Part shown: piece after piece, positions 1-9,644 of the stretch
Layout of the letters: the number at the start of each line of letters is the position of its first letter
How positions within the stretch are numbered: the stretch's first letter is position 1
DNA from: Demequina zhanjiangensis
GTDB taxonomy: Bacteria > Actinomycetota > Actinomycetes > Actinomycetales > Demequinaceae
Direction of reading: 5' to 3'
Length of the DNA: 64,000 bases
Assembly: GCF_030418315.1 (NCBI RefSeq)
Contig: NZ_JAUHPV010000003.1
Span: forward strand, 248,001 to 312,000
Notes under the pieces: model-generated
Database searches by the model: none
What the model was told of the DNA's origin: nothing
What the model saw: only the letters and a program-made list of their open reading frames with translations
Translations under genes and position numbers: made by a program

Positions 1-757
1 CGAAGCCCGCGCCTTCGGGTCCCAGCAGGTTGGCGGCGGGCACGCGCACGCCCTGGAAGGCGAGCTCGCTCGTGTCCTGCGCGTGCAGGCCGATCTTCTC
101 GAGCTTGCGGCCGCGCGAGAAGCCGGGGGTGTCGGCAGGGATCACGAGCAGGCTGAGGCCCCGGTGCGGGTCGTCGCCGGTGCGCACGGCCGTGACGATC
201 AGGTCGGCGTTCTGCCCGTTGGAGATGAAGATCTTGGAGCCGTCGACGATGTAGTCGTCGCCGTCGCGCACGGCCGAGGTGCGGATGCCTGCGAGGTCGC
301 TTCCGGTGCCGGGTTCCGACATGGCGACGGCGACGATCAGCTCGCCCGCGGCGATCCCAGGAAGCCACCGCTGCTTCTGCTCGTCGTTCGTGAGGTCGGT
401 GAAGTAGGGGATCACGATGTCGTTGGACAGGGCGATGCCGGCCATGCCGGAGGAGACGGGGTGGTGCGCGAGCTCCTCGCCCATCACGGCGTTGAAGCGG
501 AAGTCGTCGGATCCGCCGCCTCCGTACTGCTCGGGGATGCCGAAGCCCAGGATCCCGGCCTCTGCGGCCTTGGTGAAGAGGTCGCGGTCCACGCGACCTT
601 CCCGGTCCCAGCGCTCGGCGTGGGGTCTGGCATGGAGCTCGACGAAGTCCCGCACCATCTCGCGGAACTGCTCATGTTCCTCGTCGTACAGATCGCGTGG
701 TCCGACGACGCCGCTCATGCTCGGGGACTTCGAGCCTGTGCTCAACACAGCGGTCAT
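1..757 (-). CDS. acyl-CoA dehydrogenase (partial, C-terminus off the window)
   Basis: FAD-dependent oxidation of an acyl-CoA thioester to the 2-enoyl-CoA, passing electrons to ETF. The first 252 residues are visible. They hold the N-terminal helical domain and the middle beta domain, including the SEPGTGSDLAG substrate/FAD segment near residues 147-157 and a D-G-x-K-x-x-I-S-N stretch near 172-180. The catalytic Glu lies beyond the window edge. The ATG at 757 is preceded by a strong AAGGAGG-type ribosome site. It is divergent from the catabolic operon starting at 903, which encodes ETF, its probable electron acceptor. The acyl chain specificity cannot be read from this part. Confidence 0.9.
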   Translation of the reverse strand, partial: MTAVLSTGSKSPSMSGVVGPRDLYDEEHEQFREMVRDFVELHARPHAERWDREGRVDRDLFTKAAEAGILGFGIPEQYGGGGSDDFRFNAVMGEELAHHPVSSGMAGIALSNDIVIPYFTDLTNDEQKQRWLPGIAAGELIVAVAMSEPGTGSDLAGIRTSAVRDGDDYIVDGSKIFISNGQNADLIVTAVRTGDDPHRGLSLLVIPADTPGFSRGRKLEKIGLHAQDTSELAFQGVRVPAANLLGPEGAGF

Positions 758-843
758 GGGTGATCCTCCTTGATCTCCGCCTGAGAGTTTTTATAACACA
801 TTAGAAACGAGAGTGCGCGGGCAAGGCTCTTGGGCGTGGCGCT

Positions 844-879
844 TGCGGAAATCCGCAGATGCTGTTTAATCGGCATTAA
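844..879. promoter_or_regulatory. two palindromes in the divergent promoter region of the catabolic genes
   Basis: Two inverted repeats lie between the acyl-CoA dehydrogenase gene and the SDR gene: TGCGGA-AA-TCCGCA at 844-857 and TTAAT-CGGC-ATTAA at 866-879. The second ends 23 bases before the SDR start codon. Symmetric sites of this size are typical targets of dimeric TetR or GntR regulators of fatty-acid operons. No regulator gene is visible in the window, so the binding protein is unknown. Confidence 0.4.
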
Positions 880-902
880 GCAATCGCGCAAAGGAGCGTG
901 AC

Positions 903-1691
903 ATGCAGGAGCAGTTGTCCCCAGTGCTCGTGCCCGCCGGAAGGCACGCAGGCAAGGTCGCCGTCGTCACCGGCGCCAGCCGAGGAATCGGCTACGCCAT
1001 CGCGCAGCGCCTCGTGGCTGAAGGCGCGTCCGTCGTCATGACGGCGCGCTCGCGCGACGGCCTGCAGGAGGCGGCCCTCGCGCTGCCGAGCGACCGCGTG
1101 CGGCTGGTCGACGGACGCGCTCAGGACCCCGAGCACCGCGCCGGCGCGATCAGGACCGCCGTCGAGGAGCTCGGCGGCCTCGACATCCTCGTGGCCAATG
1201 CCGGCATCAACCCCGTCTACGGGCCGCTGCTCGAGCTCGACCCCGACGCTGCACGGAAGGTGCTCGAGGTCAACGTGCTGGGCACGCTCGGCTGGGTGCA
1301 GGAGGCGTGCGCTGCCGGGCTCGGCAGCCGCCCAGGAGCCTCGATCCTCACGATGTCCTCCGTGACCGGCGCCGTGCCGTCGCCCGGCATCGGCTGGTAC
1401 GGCGTGAGCAAGGCCGCCGTCTCCCACCTCACCGTCACGCTCGCTACCGAGCTCGCACCGCACATCCGCGTGAACGCCCTCGCGCCCGCGGTGGTCAAGA
1501 CCGGTTTCGCTCGCGCCCTGTACGAAGGCAAGGAGGGCGAGGTCGCCTCCCGCTACCCGATGCACAGGCTCGGCACGCCGGATGACGTGGCGGCCGCCGC
1601 CGCATTCGTGTGCTCGGATGACGCCTCGTGGATCACCGGTCAGGTGCTGACGCTCGACGGAGGTCTGCTCGCCGGCGGGGGAGTCGCGTGA
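903..1691 (+). CDS. SDR family NAD(P)-dependent oxidoreductase
   Basis: A classical short-chain dehydrogenase of 262 residues. The Rossmann motif TGASRGIG is at residues 23-30, NAG at 99-101, and the catalytic set is Ser153, Tyr166 and Lys170 (YGVSK). The C-terminus has the usual I-T-G-Q-x-L-x-x-D-G-G sequence. The ATG at 903 follows AAAGGAG at a good distance. It is the first gene of a nine-gene operon and its TGA overlaps the next GTG start. From context it may interconvert a keto- and a hydroxyacyl-CoA (compare LvaD of levulinate catabolism), or act as a 3-hydroxyacyl-CoA dehydrogenase; sequence alone does not decide. Confidence 0.85.
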   Translation: MQEQLSPVLVPAGRHAGKVAVVTGASRGIGYAIAQRLVAEGASVVMTARSRDGLQEAALALPSDRVRLVDGRAQDPEHRAGAIRTAVEELGGLDILVANAGINPVYGPLLELDPDAARKVLEVNVLGTLGWVQEACAAGLGSRPGASILTMSSVTGAVPSPGIGWYGVSKAAVSHLTVTLATELAPHIRVNALAPAVVKTGFARALYEGKEGEVASRYPMHRLGTPDDVAAAAAFVCSDDASWITGQVLTLDGGLLAGGGVA

Positions 1692-2887
1692 CGGCCGCCG
1701 AGCTCGCCCAGGCGACGCGGCGCTTCGTGCGGGACGTCGTGCTGCCTGCCGAGCCCCCAGCGGGCACCGAGCTGCCGCCCGACGGCCGCGACGCACTCCA
1801 GCGCCGGGCCCGTGAGGCCGGAGTCTTCGCCCCCCAGGTGCCCGCACGCTTCGGCGGGTTGGGCCTTCCGCTGGACGACTGGTCCCCGGTGTTCCAGGAG
1901 GCCGGCTACTCGCTCCTGGGGCCCGCTGCCCTCAACTGCATGGCCCCGGACGAGGGCAACATGTACCTGCTGGAGAAGGTTGCGACCCCTGAGCAGCAGG
2001 AGCGCTACCTGCGGCCGCTCGCGGCAGGGCAGACGCGGTCGTGCTTCGCGATGACGGAGCCTCACCCCGGCGCCGGCTCGGACCCGGCAGCTCTCGCCAC
2101 CACGGCGAGGCGGGTCGACGGCGGCTGGGAGATCGACGGCGAGAAGCGGTTCATCTCAGGCGCCGACGAGGCAGGTGTCGCGATCGTGATGGCCCGCACC
2201 CCGGAGCTCGGGGACGCGGCGGCCACGATGCTCCTCGTTCCCATGGACACCGACGGTGTCGAGGTCGGGCACCCCATCCGCACGATGGAGACAGCGATCA
2301 CGGGAGGACACCCGCACGTCCACTTCCGGGGTGTGCGGGTGGACGACGACGCGGTGCTCGGCGAGGCGGGCGAGGGGTTCGCCTACGCTCAGGTGAGGTT
2401 GGGCCCCGCCCGGCTCACCCACTGCATGCGATGGCTTGGGCTCGCGCGCCGCGCCCAGGACACGGCGCTCGATCGCGTGCGATCCCGAGAGATGTTCGGC
2501 GCCCACCTGTCGGACCTGGGGATCGCCCAGGGCATGCTCGCCGACTCCGAGATCGACCTCGCGTCGAGCGAGGCCGTCATCGACCGCGCCGCACGCCTCC
2601 TCGTCGAGGATCCGCGTGCGGGAGCCACGGCGTCCTCGATCGCGAAGGTCCACGTGTCAGAGGCCGTGGGGCGCGTCATCGACCGCGCCGTCCAGCTGTG
2701 CGGAGGCGACGGCGTGACGCTCGAGCTGCCGCTGCTCGCGTTCCTCAACGAGGTGCGACCCTTCCGGGTCTACGACGGCTCGAGCGAGACGCACCGATGG
2801 GCGATCGCCAGGCGAGCCGTCTCACGTCGCCGACGCGAGGTCGAAGGCGGCGAAGGCGTGCTCGACACCGCGGAGGCCCTCCGATGA
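1688..2887 (+). CDS. acyl-CoA dehydrogenase, ACAD10/11-like
   Basis: A full-length acyl-CoA dehydrogenase of 399 residues. The substrate/FAD segment FAMTEPHPGAGSD is at 120-132, and the probable catalytic base is Glu367 in the DGSSETHRW motif. The GTG start at 1688 overlaps the SDR stop (GTGA). The next gene, overlapping by ATGA, is a phosphotransferase of the type fused to or paired with ACAD10/ACAD11. In that family the pair converts 4-hydroxyacyl-CoA to an enoyl-CoA through a 4-phosphoacyl-CoA, and the dehydrogenase-fold enzyme removes the phosphate. Whether this protein does that or simple alpha,beta-dehydrogenation is not visible from sequence. Confidence 0.85.
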   Translation: MTAAELAQATRRFVRDVVLPAEPPAGTELPPDGRDALQRRAREAGVFAPQVPARFGGLGLPLDDWSPVFQEAGYSLLGPAALNCMAPDEGNMYLLEKVATPEQQERYLRPLAAGQTRSCFAMTEPHPGAGSDPAALATTARRVDGGWEIDGEKRFISGADEAGVAIVMARTPELGDAAATMLLVPMDTDGVEVGHPIRTMETAITGGHPHVHFRGVRVDDDAVLGEAGEGFAYAQVRLGPARLTHCMRWLGLARRAQDTALDRVRSREMFGAHLSDLGIAQGMLADSEIDLASSEAVIDRAARLLVEDPRAGATASSIAKVHVSEAVGRVIDRAVQLCGGDGVTLELPLLAFLNEVRPFRVYDGSSETHRWAIARRAVSRRRREVEGGEGVLDTAEALR

Positions 2888-3981
2888 GCGCCCTCCTCAC
2901 CCTTCCCGACGACGTGGACGTCGTGCGCACGCCACTCGTGGCTGCCGCGGCACACCGACCGCCGCTCCTCATCCTCGACACGCTCGGTGCCTACCTCGAC
3001 ACCGTCGGCGTCCCGGCAGGCGAGCTGTCATGGCGCCGCATCGGGGACGGCCAGGCCAACATCACCTACGAGCTCAGGCGCGGGGGAGCGCGGCTCGTCC
3101 TGCGCAGAGGGCCGCGTCCCCCGTACCCACCCTCGGCGCACGACATGCAGCGCGAGGCGCGCGTGATCTCCGCAGTGTCCGCGGCAGGCGTGCCGGCGCC
3201 CGCCGTGATCGCCGTGTGCGCGGACCAGAGCGTGATCGGCGCGCCCTTCTACCTCATGGAGATGCTGGACGGTGAGGTCGTCACCGACACCCTCCCGCAG
3301 GGCTTCGACAGCCCCGCAGCCGGCACCGCGATGGTGCACGCCGCGGTGGACGCGCTCGCGGACCTCCACGCCGTGCCGCTGACCGGAGCGGTCGCCGCGC
3401 TAGGAAGGCCCGAGGGCTACCTTGCGCGACAGGTGCGCCGCTTCGCCGAGCTCTGGCCGCTCAACACCCGCCGCGAGATCCCCGTCATCGACGGGCTCGC
3501 CGCACGGCTCGCCGCCTCAGTGCCTGAGAGCGCACGCGCGAGCGTCGTGCACGGGGACTACCGGCTCGGCAACCTCATGTATGCAGCCCCCGACCGGCTC
3601 ATCGCGATCCTCGACTGGGAGATGGCGACGCTGGGCGACCCCCTCGCCGACCTCGGATACCTCGTCGCCACCTACAGCGAGCCTGGTCGCGAGCCGACGC
3701 CGATGGACCTCACCCCCGTCACCGCGAAGCCGGGCCTGCCTCGCAGACACGACCTCGCCGCGCGCTACGCCGAACGCACCGGAGCGGACGTCTCCGCGCT
3801 GGCCTGGTACGAGGCGCTCGCGCTGTGGAAGTCCGCGATCTTCTGCGAGGCGATCCATACCCGGTGGATCGACGGACAGAGGCCCGGAGACGACTTCGCA
3901 CCGACCCTGACCGACGGCGTGCCACGCCTCGCCGACGCAGCCGACCGCGCGCTCACGCGCTTCGAGGAGGGAGGACGATGA
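2884..3981 (+). CDS. phosphotransferase family protein (ACAD10/LvaA-type kinase)
   Basis: An aminoglycoside-phosphotransferase-fold kinase of 365 residues. It has G-D-G-Q-A-N near residues 54-59, the catalytic loop HGDYRLGN at 223-230, and the metal-binding DWE at 244-246 followed by ATLGDPLADLGYL. That last signature is typical of the ACAD10/ACAD11 N-terminal kinase and of LvaA, which phosphorylates 4-hydroxyacyl-CoA. It is not an antibiotic-resistance enzyme by this signature. It overlaps the upstream acyl-CoA dehydrogenase and the downstream etfB by ATGA. The proposed substrate is therefore a 4-hydroxyacyl-CoA, by family and context. Confidence 0.85.
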   Translation: MSALLTLPDDVDVVRTPLVAAAAHRPPLLILDTLGAYLDTVGVPAGELSWRRIGDGQANITYELRRGGARLVLRRGPRPPYPPSAHDMQREARVISAVSAAGVPAPAVIAVCADQSVIGAPFYLMEMLDGEVVTDTLPQGFDSPAAGTAMVHAAVDALADLHAVPLTGAVAALGRPEGYLARQVRRFAELWPLNTRREIPVIDGLAARLAASVPESARASVVHGDYRLGNLMYAAPDRLIAILDWEMATLGDPLADLGYLVATYSEPGREPTPMDLTPVTAKPGLPRRHDLAARYAERTGADVSALAWYEALALWKSAIFCEAIHTRWIDGQRPGDDFAPTLTDGVPRLADAADRALTRFEEGGR

Positions 3982-4754
3982 AGATCCTCGTGCTCATGAA
4001 GGTGGTGCCCGACACCTACGGCGACAGGACCCTGTCGCTCGAGACGGGCCTCGCCCAGCGGGACTCCGACGACTCCGTGATCGACGAGATCGACGAGCGG
4101 GCGCTCGAAGCCGCGCTCGCGTACGCCGACACCGACCCCGAGGCGGAGGTCGTGCTCCTGTCGATGGCACCCGAGCCCGCCCAGGCGAGCCTGCGGAAGG
4201 CGCTCGCGATGGGCGCCTCTGAGGCCGTTCAGGTGGTCGACGCACGGCTCGCCGGCGCGGACATCGTCACCACCGCGGAGGTGCTCGCCGCGGCCGCCCG
4301 CCGCATCGGTTTCGACCTCATCGTCGCAGGCAACGCCTCCACGGACGGTTCGGGGGGTGCGGTGCCCGCGGCGATGGCTGAGATGCTCGAGATCGCGTGC
4401 GCGACCTCGCTGAGCCAGGTGGCGATCTCAGGTGACAAGGTGACCGGCACCCGCGCCACCGAGACCGCGCTCATCGCGCTTGAGACGACGCTTCCCGCGA
4501 TCGTCTCGGTCACCGAGGCGCTTCCCGACGCGCGCCTCGCGAACTTCAAGGGCATCATGGCCGCCAAGAAGAAGACCATCGAGACGCTCAGCGTGGAGGA
4601 CCTTCAGATCGATCCCGAGCACACCGAGGCGGCGCGGTCCATCATGATCGCCATCCGCGAGAGGCCACCCCGCGAGGCCGGCGTGAAGATCGTCGACTCG
4701 GGGGATGCGGGCATGCAGCTCGCCGACTTCCTCGTCGACAACCGGCTGGCGTGA
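3978..4754 (+). CDS. etfB: electron transfer flavoprotein subunit beta
   Basis: The small ETF subunit (258 residues), which binds AMP and docks onto acyl-CoA dehydrogenases. It opens with the family-typical [12 protein letters not shown] and contains the recognition-loop region [13 protein letters not shown] near residue 190-200. The ATG overlaps the previous stop by ATGA, and etfA follows after 11 bases. Its place in the operon links it directly to the acyl-CoA dehydrogenases at 1688 and 757. Confidence 0.95.
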   Translation: MKILVLMKVVPDTYGDRTLSLETGLAQRDSDDSVIDEIDERALEAALAYADTDPEAEVVLLSMAPEPAQASLRKALAMGASEAVQVVDARLAGADIVTTAEVLAAAARRIGFDLIVAGNASTDGSGGAVPAAMAEMLEIACATSLSQVAISGDKVTGTRATETALIALETTLPAIVSVTEALPDARLANFKGIMAAKKKTIETLSVEDLQIDPEHTEAARSIMIAIRERPPREAGVKIVDSGDAGMQLADFLVDNRLA

Positions 4755-4765
4755 GGGAGGGGACC

Positions 4766-5737
4766 ATGGAGCTCCACACCATCCTCGTGCTCGCGGATCG
4801 TCTTCCCGACGGGGCCCTCGCGCCGTCTACCGCGGGACTGCTGGGCGCCGCCGCCGCTCTCGGCGATCCGGTCCTGCTGGTCGTCGGACCTGACGCGGGC
4901 GCACAGGCCGACGCCGCTGCATCGTTCGGCGCCGCGCGCGTGGTCCTCGCTCCCACGGACGAGGTTCCCGACTCACTGACGCTCGCCGACGCTCTCGCCG
5001 CCGGAGTCGAGTCCGTCCACCCCGAGGCGGTTCTCGCGTCGCACTCGGTCGACGCGCGGGAGGCGGCGGCACGCTACGCCGCTCGCACCCGAGCGGCGCT
5101 CGCCGTGGACGCCGTCGGTGTCTCCCGGGACGAGGAGGGGATCGTCGCGCATCACTCCGTCTACGGCGGCGCCTACCTCGTCGACTCCGCGGCGACGTTC
5201 GGTGTGCCGGTGGTGACGGTGCGCGCCGGTGCGGTCGACGACCGGGCCGACCCGGTAGAGGATCCGCAGACCGAGACCGTCACCGTGGAACCGAGCGGTC
5301 TGCCCGCACCGACCGTGACCGCCGTCGACCCGATCGAGGTGACCTCTGAACGTCCCGATCTGAGGGGGGCCGCGACGGTCGTCTCAGGCGGCCGTGGCCT
5401 GGGCTCGGTCGAGCAGTTCGCCCTCGTCGAGCAGCTGGCCGACGCGCTCGGTGGCGCCGTGGGCGCGTCCAGGGCAGCGGTGGACGCAGGCTATGTCCCC
5501 GCGTCCTGCCAGGTGGGTCAGACGGGCGTGTCGGTGTCGCCGCAGCTGTACATCGCGCTGGGAATCTCGGGAGCGATCCAGCATCGTGCCGGGATGCAGA
5601 CCGCCAAGACGATCGTCGTGGTCAACAAGGACGCCGACGCGCCGCTCTTCTCGATCGCCGACTTCGGCGTCGTGGGCGACGTCTTCGACGTGGTCCCGCA
5701 GCTGCTGACCGCCCTCGACGAGAGGCGTAGCAGATGA
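4766..5737 (+). CDS. etfA: electron transfer flavoprotein subunit alpha
   Basis: The large ETF subunit (323 residues), which carries FAD in its C-terminal domain: S-G-G-R-G-L-G-S near residue 207, the [10 protein letters not shown] segment, and the terminal N-K-D-x-x-A-P-x-F-x-x-A-D stretch. The ATG at 4766 follows GGGAGGGGACC. An in-frame GTG at 4751 overlaps the etfB stop and is an alternative, but lacks its own ribosome site. It passes electrons from acyl-CoA dehydrogenases to a membrane acceptor. The next gene overlaps its stop and encodes a b-type cytochrome candidate for that role. Confidence 0.95.
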   Translation: MELHTILVLADRLPDGALAPSTAGLLGAAAALGDPVLLVVGPDAGAQADAAASFGAARVVLAPTDEVPDSLTLADALAAGVESVHPEAVLASHSVDAREAAARYAARTRAALAVDAVGVSRDEEGIVAHHSVYGGAYLVDSAATFGVPVVTVRAGAVDDRADPVEDPQTETVTVEPSGLPAPTVTAVDPIEVTSERPDLRGAATVVSGGRGLGSVEQFALVEQLADALGGAVGASRAAVDAGYVPASCQVGQTGVSVSPQLYIALGISGAIQHRAGMQTAKTIVVVNKDADAPLFSIADFGVVGDVFDVVPQLLTALDERRSR

Positions 5738-7077
5738 CTGCGACCATCCGCCAAGGCCTTCCCCGCACGCCAGGCGGCCCTGCGTGGCCGCCTGCCGAGG
5801 GCGCCACGTCGGGGTCGATGGAGTCGTCGCGCGCCCCCGCGCCTCCCGAGCCGACGGCGGGGGAGCCTGCTCGGCGCGCGGGGCTTCCCCGTCGGCAGGC
5901 GGGCCGGGACGATGCCGTGCGCTCACAGGTGCAGGCTCCGTCCTCCGCGTACACCGCGGTCGCGCTGCGCCGAGGGCTTCCCCGTGAGGCAGGGGGCGAG
6001 CCGTGGCCGCCCCCCGGTGAGGCGCTCGTACGCGCGTCGGTGTCGCCGAAGGCCCATGACGCGCGCGTGGACGCCCTCGGGGTTCCCTCCGCCTCCACGG
6101 AGCAGTCCGACCAGCGTCGTCCCGTGCCCGCGTCCCCGCAGGCATCGGTGTCCGACGTCGCTGAGCCCCAGCCACGGAGCCCCGAGGCCGTGGCCGCGAG
6201 CCGCCGTCGGCGACGCGTTGTGCTCGCGCTCCTCGGCACGCTCGCGGTCGGGGCGCTCGCCGTGGTCGGAGCACGTCAGCTCATGCAGACGCCAGGGATG
6301 CAGGACCTGGTGACCCGGTACCCGGGCTCCTACCTCCCGCCCGAAGGTACGCCCGTCGGCATCCCCGCATGGCTGTCGTGGCAGCACTTCTTCAACATGT
6401 TCCTCATCGCCCTGATCCTGCGCACGGGACTGCAGGTGCGGCGCCAGGAGCGGCCCGAGGCCTACTGGGCGCGCCGCGCCGAGCCGCGGACCCGCATCAG
6501 CCTCGTCGCCTGGACGCATCAGGCGCTCGACGCGCTGTGGGTGGTCAACGGGCTGGCGTACGTGGTGCTCCTGTTCGTGACAGGGCAGTGGATGCGGATC
6601 GTGCCGACCAGCTGGGACGTCGTCCCGAACGCGTTCACGACCGCCATCCAGTACCTGTCGCTCGACTGGCCGGTCGAGAACGGCTGGGCCTACTACAACA
6701 GCCTGCAGCAGCTCTCCTACTTCACCACGGTGTTCGTCGCCGCGCCCCTCGCGATCGCGAGCGGCATCCGCATGAGCGTCTACTGGCGCAGCGGGACCCG
6801 GCTGGACCGTCTCTACCCGATCGCCGTCGCGCGTCGGATCCACGTCCCTGTGATGCTGTACTTCGTGGCCTTCATCGCGTCGCACGTCGCGCTCGTCCTC
6901 GCCACCGGCGCGCGCCGCAACCTCAACCACATGTTCGCGGGCCAGGAGGACGCCGGCTGGCTCGGGTCCGTCCTCCTGCTGGTCGCGCTCGCCGTCATCG
7001 CGGTCGCGCTGATCGCGGTGCGGCCTCTGCTCGTCGCGCCGGTCGCACAGCGATTCGGGACGGTGAGCGGACGATGA
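5734..7077 (+). CDS. cytochrome b561-like membrane protein with proline-rich N-terminal repeats
   Basis: A 447-residue protein. Residues 1-157 are proline-rich and hydrophilic, with a repeated motif: [14 protein letters not shown] (7-20), a degenerate AGLPRR (49-54) and [14 protein letters not shown] (79-92). About six membrane segments follow (roughly 161-180, 215-235, 258-286, 326-347, 368-390, 409-433). His218, His262, His370 and His384 sit in helices as expected for heme b ligands in the cytochrome b561 / Ni-hydrogenase b fold. The ATG overlaps the etfA stop. Inferred role: membrane acceptor passing ETF electrons to menaquinone. An unrelated formate or thiosulfate dehydrogenase cytochrome is the alternative, but no catalytic partner gene is present. 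Confidence 0.7.
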   Translation: MTATIRQGLPRTPGGPAWPPAEGATSGSMESSRAPAPPEPTAGEPARRAGLPRRQAGRDDAVRSQVQAPSSAYTAVALRRGLPREAGGEPWPPPGEALVRASVSPKAHDARVDALGVPSASTEQSDQRRPVPASPQASVSDVAEPQPRSPEAVAASRRRRRVVLALLGTLAVGALAVVGARQLMQTPGMQDLVTRYPGSYLPPEGTPVGIPAWLSWQHFFNMFLIALILRTGLQVRRQERPEAYWARRAEPRTRISLVAWTHQALDALWVVNGLAYVVLLFVTGQWMRIVPTSWDVVPNAFTTAIQYLSLDWPVENGWAYYNSLQQLSYFTTVFVAAPLAIASGIRMSVYWRSGTRLDRLYPIAVARRIHVPVMLYFVAFIASHVALVLATGARRNLNHMFAGQEDAGWLGSVLLLVALAVIAVALIAVRPLLVAPVAQRFGTVSGR

Positions 7078-7139
7078 CCCTGACCCCACCACCGACCCTC
7101 CATCTCGCACCCCACACCCGAGCCGAAGGAGCCTCGCAC

Positions 7140-8672
7140 GTGAAGACCCACACCGTCCGCGCCCACAGATCCGCAGAAGCGCTGCCGAAGCAGGAGCAGC
7201 TCGCCTGGCGGATCGCCCAGGTGGCGGCCGACCCCGTGCCCGTGACCGACGACGTGGCCGACATGGTGATCAACCGCGTCATCGACAACGCCGCGGTGGC
7301 CGCGGCGTCGTACTCGAGGGGCGCACCCTCCTCTGCACGGGCGCAGGCGCTGTCGCATCCTCCGTCGCAGCACGGCGCGGGCGCCACGGTCTTCGGCGAG
7401 CTGCTCACCACCCGCGTGAGCGCCGAATGGGCTGCCTGGGCCAACGGGGTCGCCGTGCGGGAGCTGGACTATCACGACACGTTCCTGGCGGCCGAGTACT
7501 CCCATCCGGGCGACAACATCCCGCCGATCGTCGCGGTCGCGCAGCACGCCGCTGAGCGAGGGCTCACCGGAGCAGACCTCTTGCGCGGGATCGTCGCCGG
7601 CTACGAGATCCAGATCGACCTGGTGAAGGCGATCAGCCTGCACGAGCACAAGATCGACCATGTCGCGCATCTGGGGCCGAGCGCGGCCGCAGGGATCGGC
7701 GCGCTCCTGTCGCTCGACACCGACACCATCTACCAGGCGGTCGGCCAAGCGCTGCACACCACCACCGCCACGCGGCAGTCGCGCAAGGGCGAGATCTCGT
7801 CATGGAAGGCGCATGCGCCGGCCCTCGCGGGAAAGCTCGCGGTCGAGGCGGTCGACCGTGCGATGCGCGGCCAGACGTCGCCCACACCTATCTACGAGGG
7901 GGAGGACGGCGTCATCGCGTGGCTCCTGGGCGGCTTCGATGCCCGCTACGAGGTGCCCCTGCCGGAGCCGGGTGAGGCGAAGAGGGCGATTCTCGACTCG
8001 TACACCAAGGAGCACTCCGCCGAGTATCAGTCGCAGGCCTGGATCGACCTGGCACGCAGGCTCCACCGTGAGCACCCTGAGATCGCCGACCCGAGCAAGG
8101 TCGAGCGCATCGTGCTCGCCACGTCTCACCACACGCACTTCGTGATCGGATCGGGCTCCGCCGACCCCGAGAAGTACGACCCTGCCGCGTCCCGTGAGAC
8201 TCTCGACCACTCGCTGCCGTACATCTTCACGGTCGCCCTCCAGGACGGCGGCTTCGACCACGAACGCTCGTACCTGCCTGAGCGGGCCGCCCGCCCCGAC
8301 ACGGTCGCCCTCTGGCAGCGCATCACGACCACTGAGGACCCCGAGTGGACCCGGCGCTACCACTCGACCGATCCTGCCGAGAAGGCCTTCGGCGGCTCGA
8401 TCGAGGTCACGTTCCGCGACGGCTCGGTGCACCGCGAGCAGATCGCCGTCGCGGACGCTCACCCGCTCGGAGCAAGGCCGTTCGCGCGCGCCGACTACGT
8501 GGTGAAGTTCCGCAGGCTCGCCCACGGCGTCGTGCCCGACGGTGAGATCGAGCGGTTCCTCGACGTCGCGCAGCGGCTCCCCGAGCTCGCGCCGCACGAG
8601 CTCGCCGAGCTGTCGTTCATCGTCGACCCCGCCATCCGCTCCGCCGCTCCCGCCCCCGCAGGCCTCCTCTAG
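7140..8672 (+). CDS. prpD: 2-methylcitrate dehydratase (MmgE/PrpD family)
   Basis: Dehydrates 2-methylcitrate to 2-methyl-cis-aconitate in the methylcitrate cycle. The 510-residue product matches PrpD length and has the N-terminal [10 protein letters not shown] and A[13 protein letters not shown] segments that are characteristic of the family. The GTG at 7140 follows AAGGAG eight bases upstream. An in-frame ATG at 7074 overlapping the previous stop is possible but gives an unusual tail. prpB and prpC follow, so the cycle-specific enzymes are together and fed by the beta-oxidation genes upstream. Confidence 0.93.
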   Translation: MKTHTVRAHRSAEALPKQEQLAWRIAQVAADPVPVTDDVADMVINRVIDNAAVAAASYSRGAPSSARAQALSHPPSQHGAGATVFGELLTTRVSAEWAAWANGVAVRELDYHDTFLAAEYSHPGDNIPPIVAVAQHAAERGLTGADLLRGIVAGYEIQIDLVKAISLHEHKIDHVAHLGPSAAAGIGALLSLDTDTIYQAVGQALHTTTATRQSRKGEISSWKAHAPALAGKLAVEAVDRAMRGQTSPTPIYEGEDGVIAWLLGGFDARYEVPLPEPGEAKRAILDSYTKEHSAEYQSQAWIDLARRLHREHPEIADPSKVERIVLATSHHTHFVIGSGSADPEKYDPAASRETLDHSLPYIFTVALQDGGFDHERSYLPERAARPDTVALWQRITTTEDPEWTRRYHSTDPAEKAFGGSIEVTFRDGSVHREQIAVADAHPLGARPFARADYVVKFRRLAHGVVPDGEIERFLDVAQRLPELAPHELAELSFIVDPAIRSAAPAPAGLL

Positions 8673-8684
8673 GAAAGGACCACG

Positions 8685-9587
8685 ATGCTGTACGCCGCCA
8701 CGACGCCGGAGGGCAAGCGCCGCGCGTTCCGTGACCGACTCGCCTCGGGCGAGCTGCTCCGCATGCCCGGGGCCTTCAACCCGCTGTCAGCGCGCCTGAT
8801 CGAGCGCAAGGGCTTCGACGGCGTCTACATCTCGGGCGCCGTGCTCTCCGCCGACCTCGGCCTGCCGGACATCGGGCTCACGACGCTCACGGAGGTTGCC
8901 GGAAGGGCGCGACAGATCGCGCGCACCACTGAGCTGCCCGCTCTCGTCGACGCCGACACGGGCTTCGGGGAGCCGATGAACGTCGCCCGCACCGTCCAGG
9001 AGATGGAGGACGCGGGAGTCGCGGGCCTGCACCTCGAGGACCAGGTCAACCCGAAGCGCTGCGGTCACCTCGACGGCAAGGAGGTCGTCGATGAGGGCAC
9101 AGCGCTGCGTCGGATCCGCGCGGCCGTCGACGCCAGAAGGGACCCGAACCTGCTGATCATGGCCCGCACCGACATCCGCGGCGTGGAAGGCCTCGAGCCC
9201 GCGATCAGCCGCGCGAAGGCGCTCGCCGACGCGGGCGCCGACGCCCTCTTCCCTGAGGCGATGGCCACCCTCCGAGAGTTCGAGGCCGTCCGATCCGCCG
9301 TCGACGTGCCGATCCTCGCGAACATGACGGAGTTCGGGAAGTCCGAGCTCTTCAGCGTCGACCCGCTCCGAGACGTCGGCGTCAACATCGTCATCTGGCC
9401 CGTGTCGCTCCTGCGGCTCGCCATGGGAGCCGCCGAGCGCGGACTCGACACCCTCAACGCCGAGGGCAGCCTCACGTCCGAGCTCGGCTCCATGCAGCAC
9501 AGGGCCGATCTGTACGACCTGCTCGACTACCGCGGCTACGACCGCTTCGACAGCGACGTCTTCAACTTCGAGGTCCGCAAGGACTGA
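8685..9587 (+). CDS. prpB: methylisocitrate lyase
   Basis: Cleaves 2-methylisocitrate to pyruvate and succinate. The 300-residue product has the isocitrate-lyase superfamily signature KRCGH (124-128, catalytic Cys126), the metal-binding DTGFG (91-95) and the L-H-L-E-D-Q loop. It begins 12 bases after prpD with AGGAAAGGA as ribosome site. The residues fit PrpB rather than true isocitrate lyase, which is longer. Confidence 0.95.
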   Translation: MLYAATTPEGKRRAFRDRLASGELLRMPGAFNPLSARLIERKGFDGVYISGAVLSADLGLPDIGLTTLTEVAGRARQIARTTELPALVDADTGFGEPMNVARTVQEMEDAGVAGLHLEDQVNPKRCGHLDGKEVVDEGTALRRIRAAVDARRDPNLLIMARTDIRGVEGLEPAISRAKALADAGADALFPEAMATLREFEAVRSAVDVPILANMTEFGKSELFSVDPLRDVGVNIVIWPVSLLRLAMGAAERGLDTLNAEGSLTSELGSMQHRADLYDLLDYRGYDRFDSDVFNFEVRKD

Positions 9588-9644
9588 CCCACCCACCCAC
9601 GCACCGACGAGTGCCGCAATCCCCGCCATCACAAAGGAGTGACC

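Noticed and set aside
2884-3981. Aminoglycoside resistance phosphotransferase
   Set aside because: The DWE-ATLGDPLADLGYL signature and the acyl-CoA dehydrogenase/ETF context match the ACAD10/LvaA kinase family instead.
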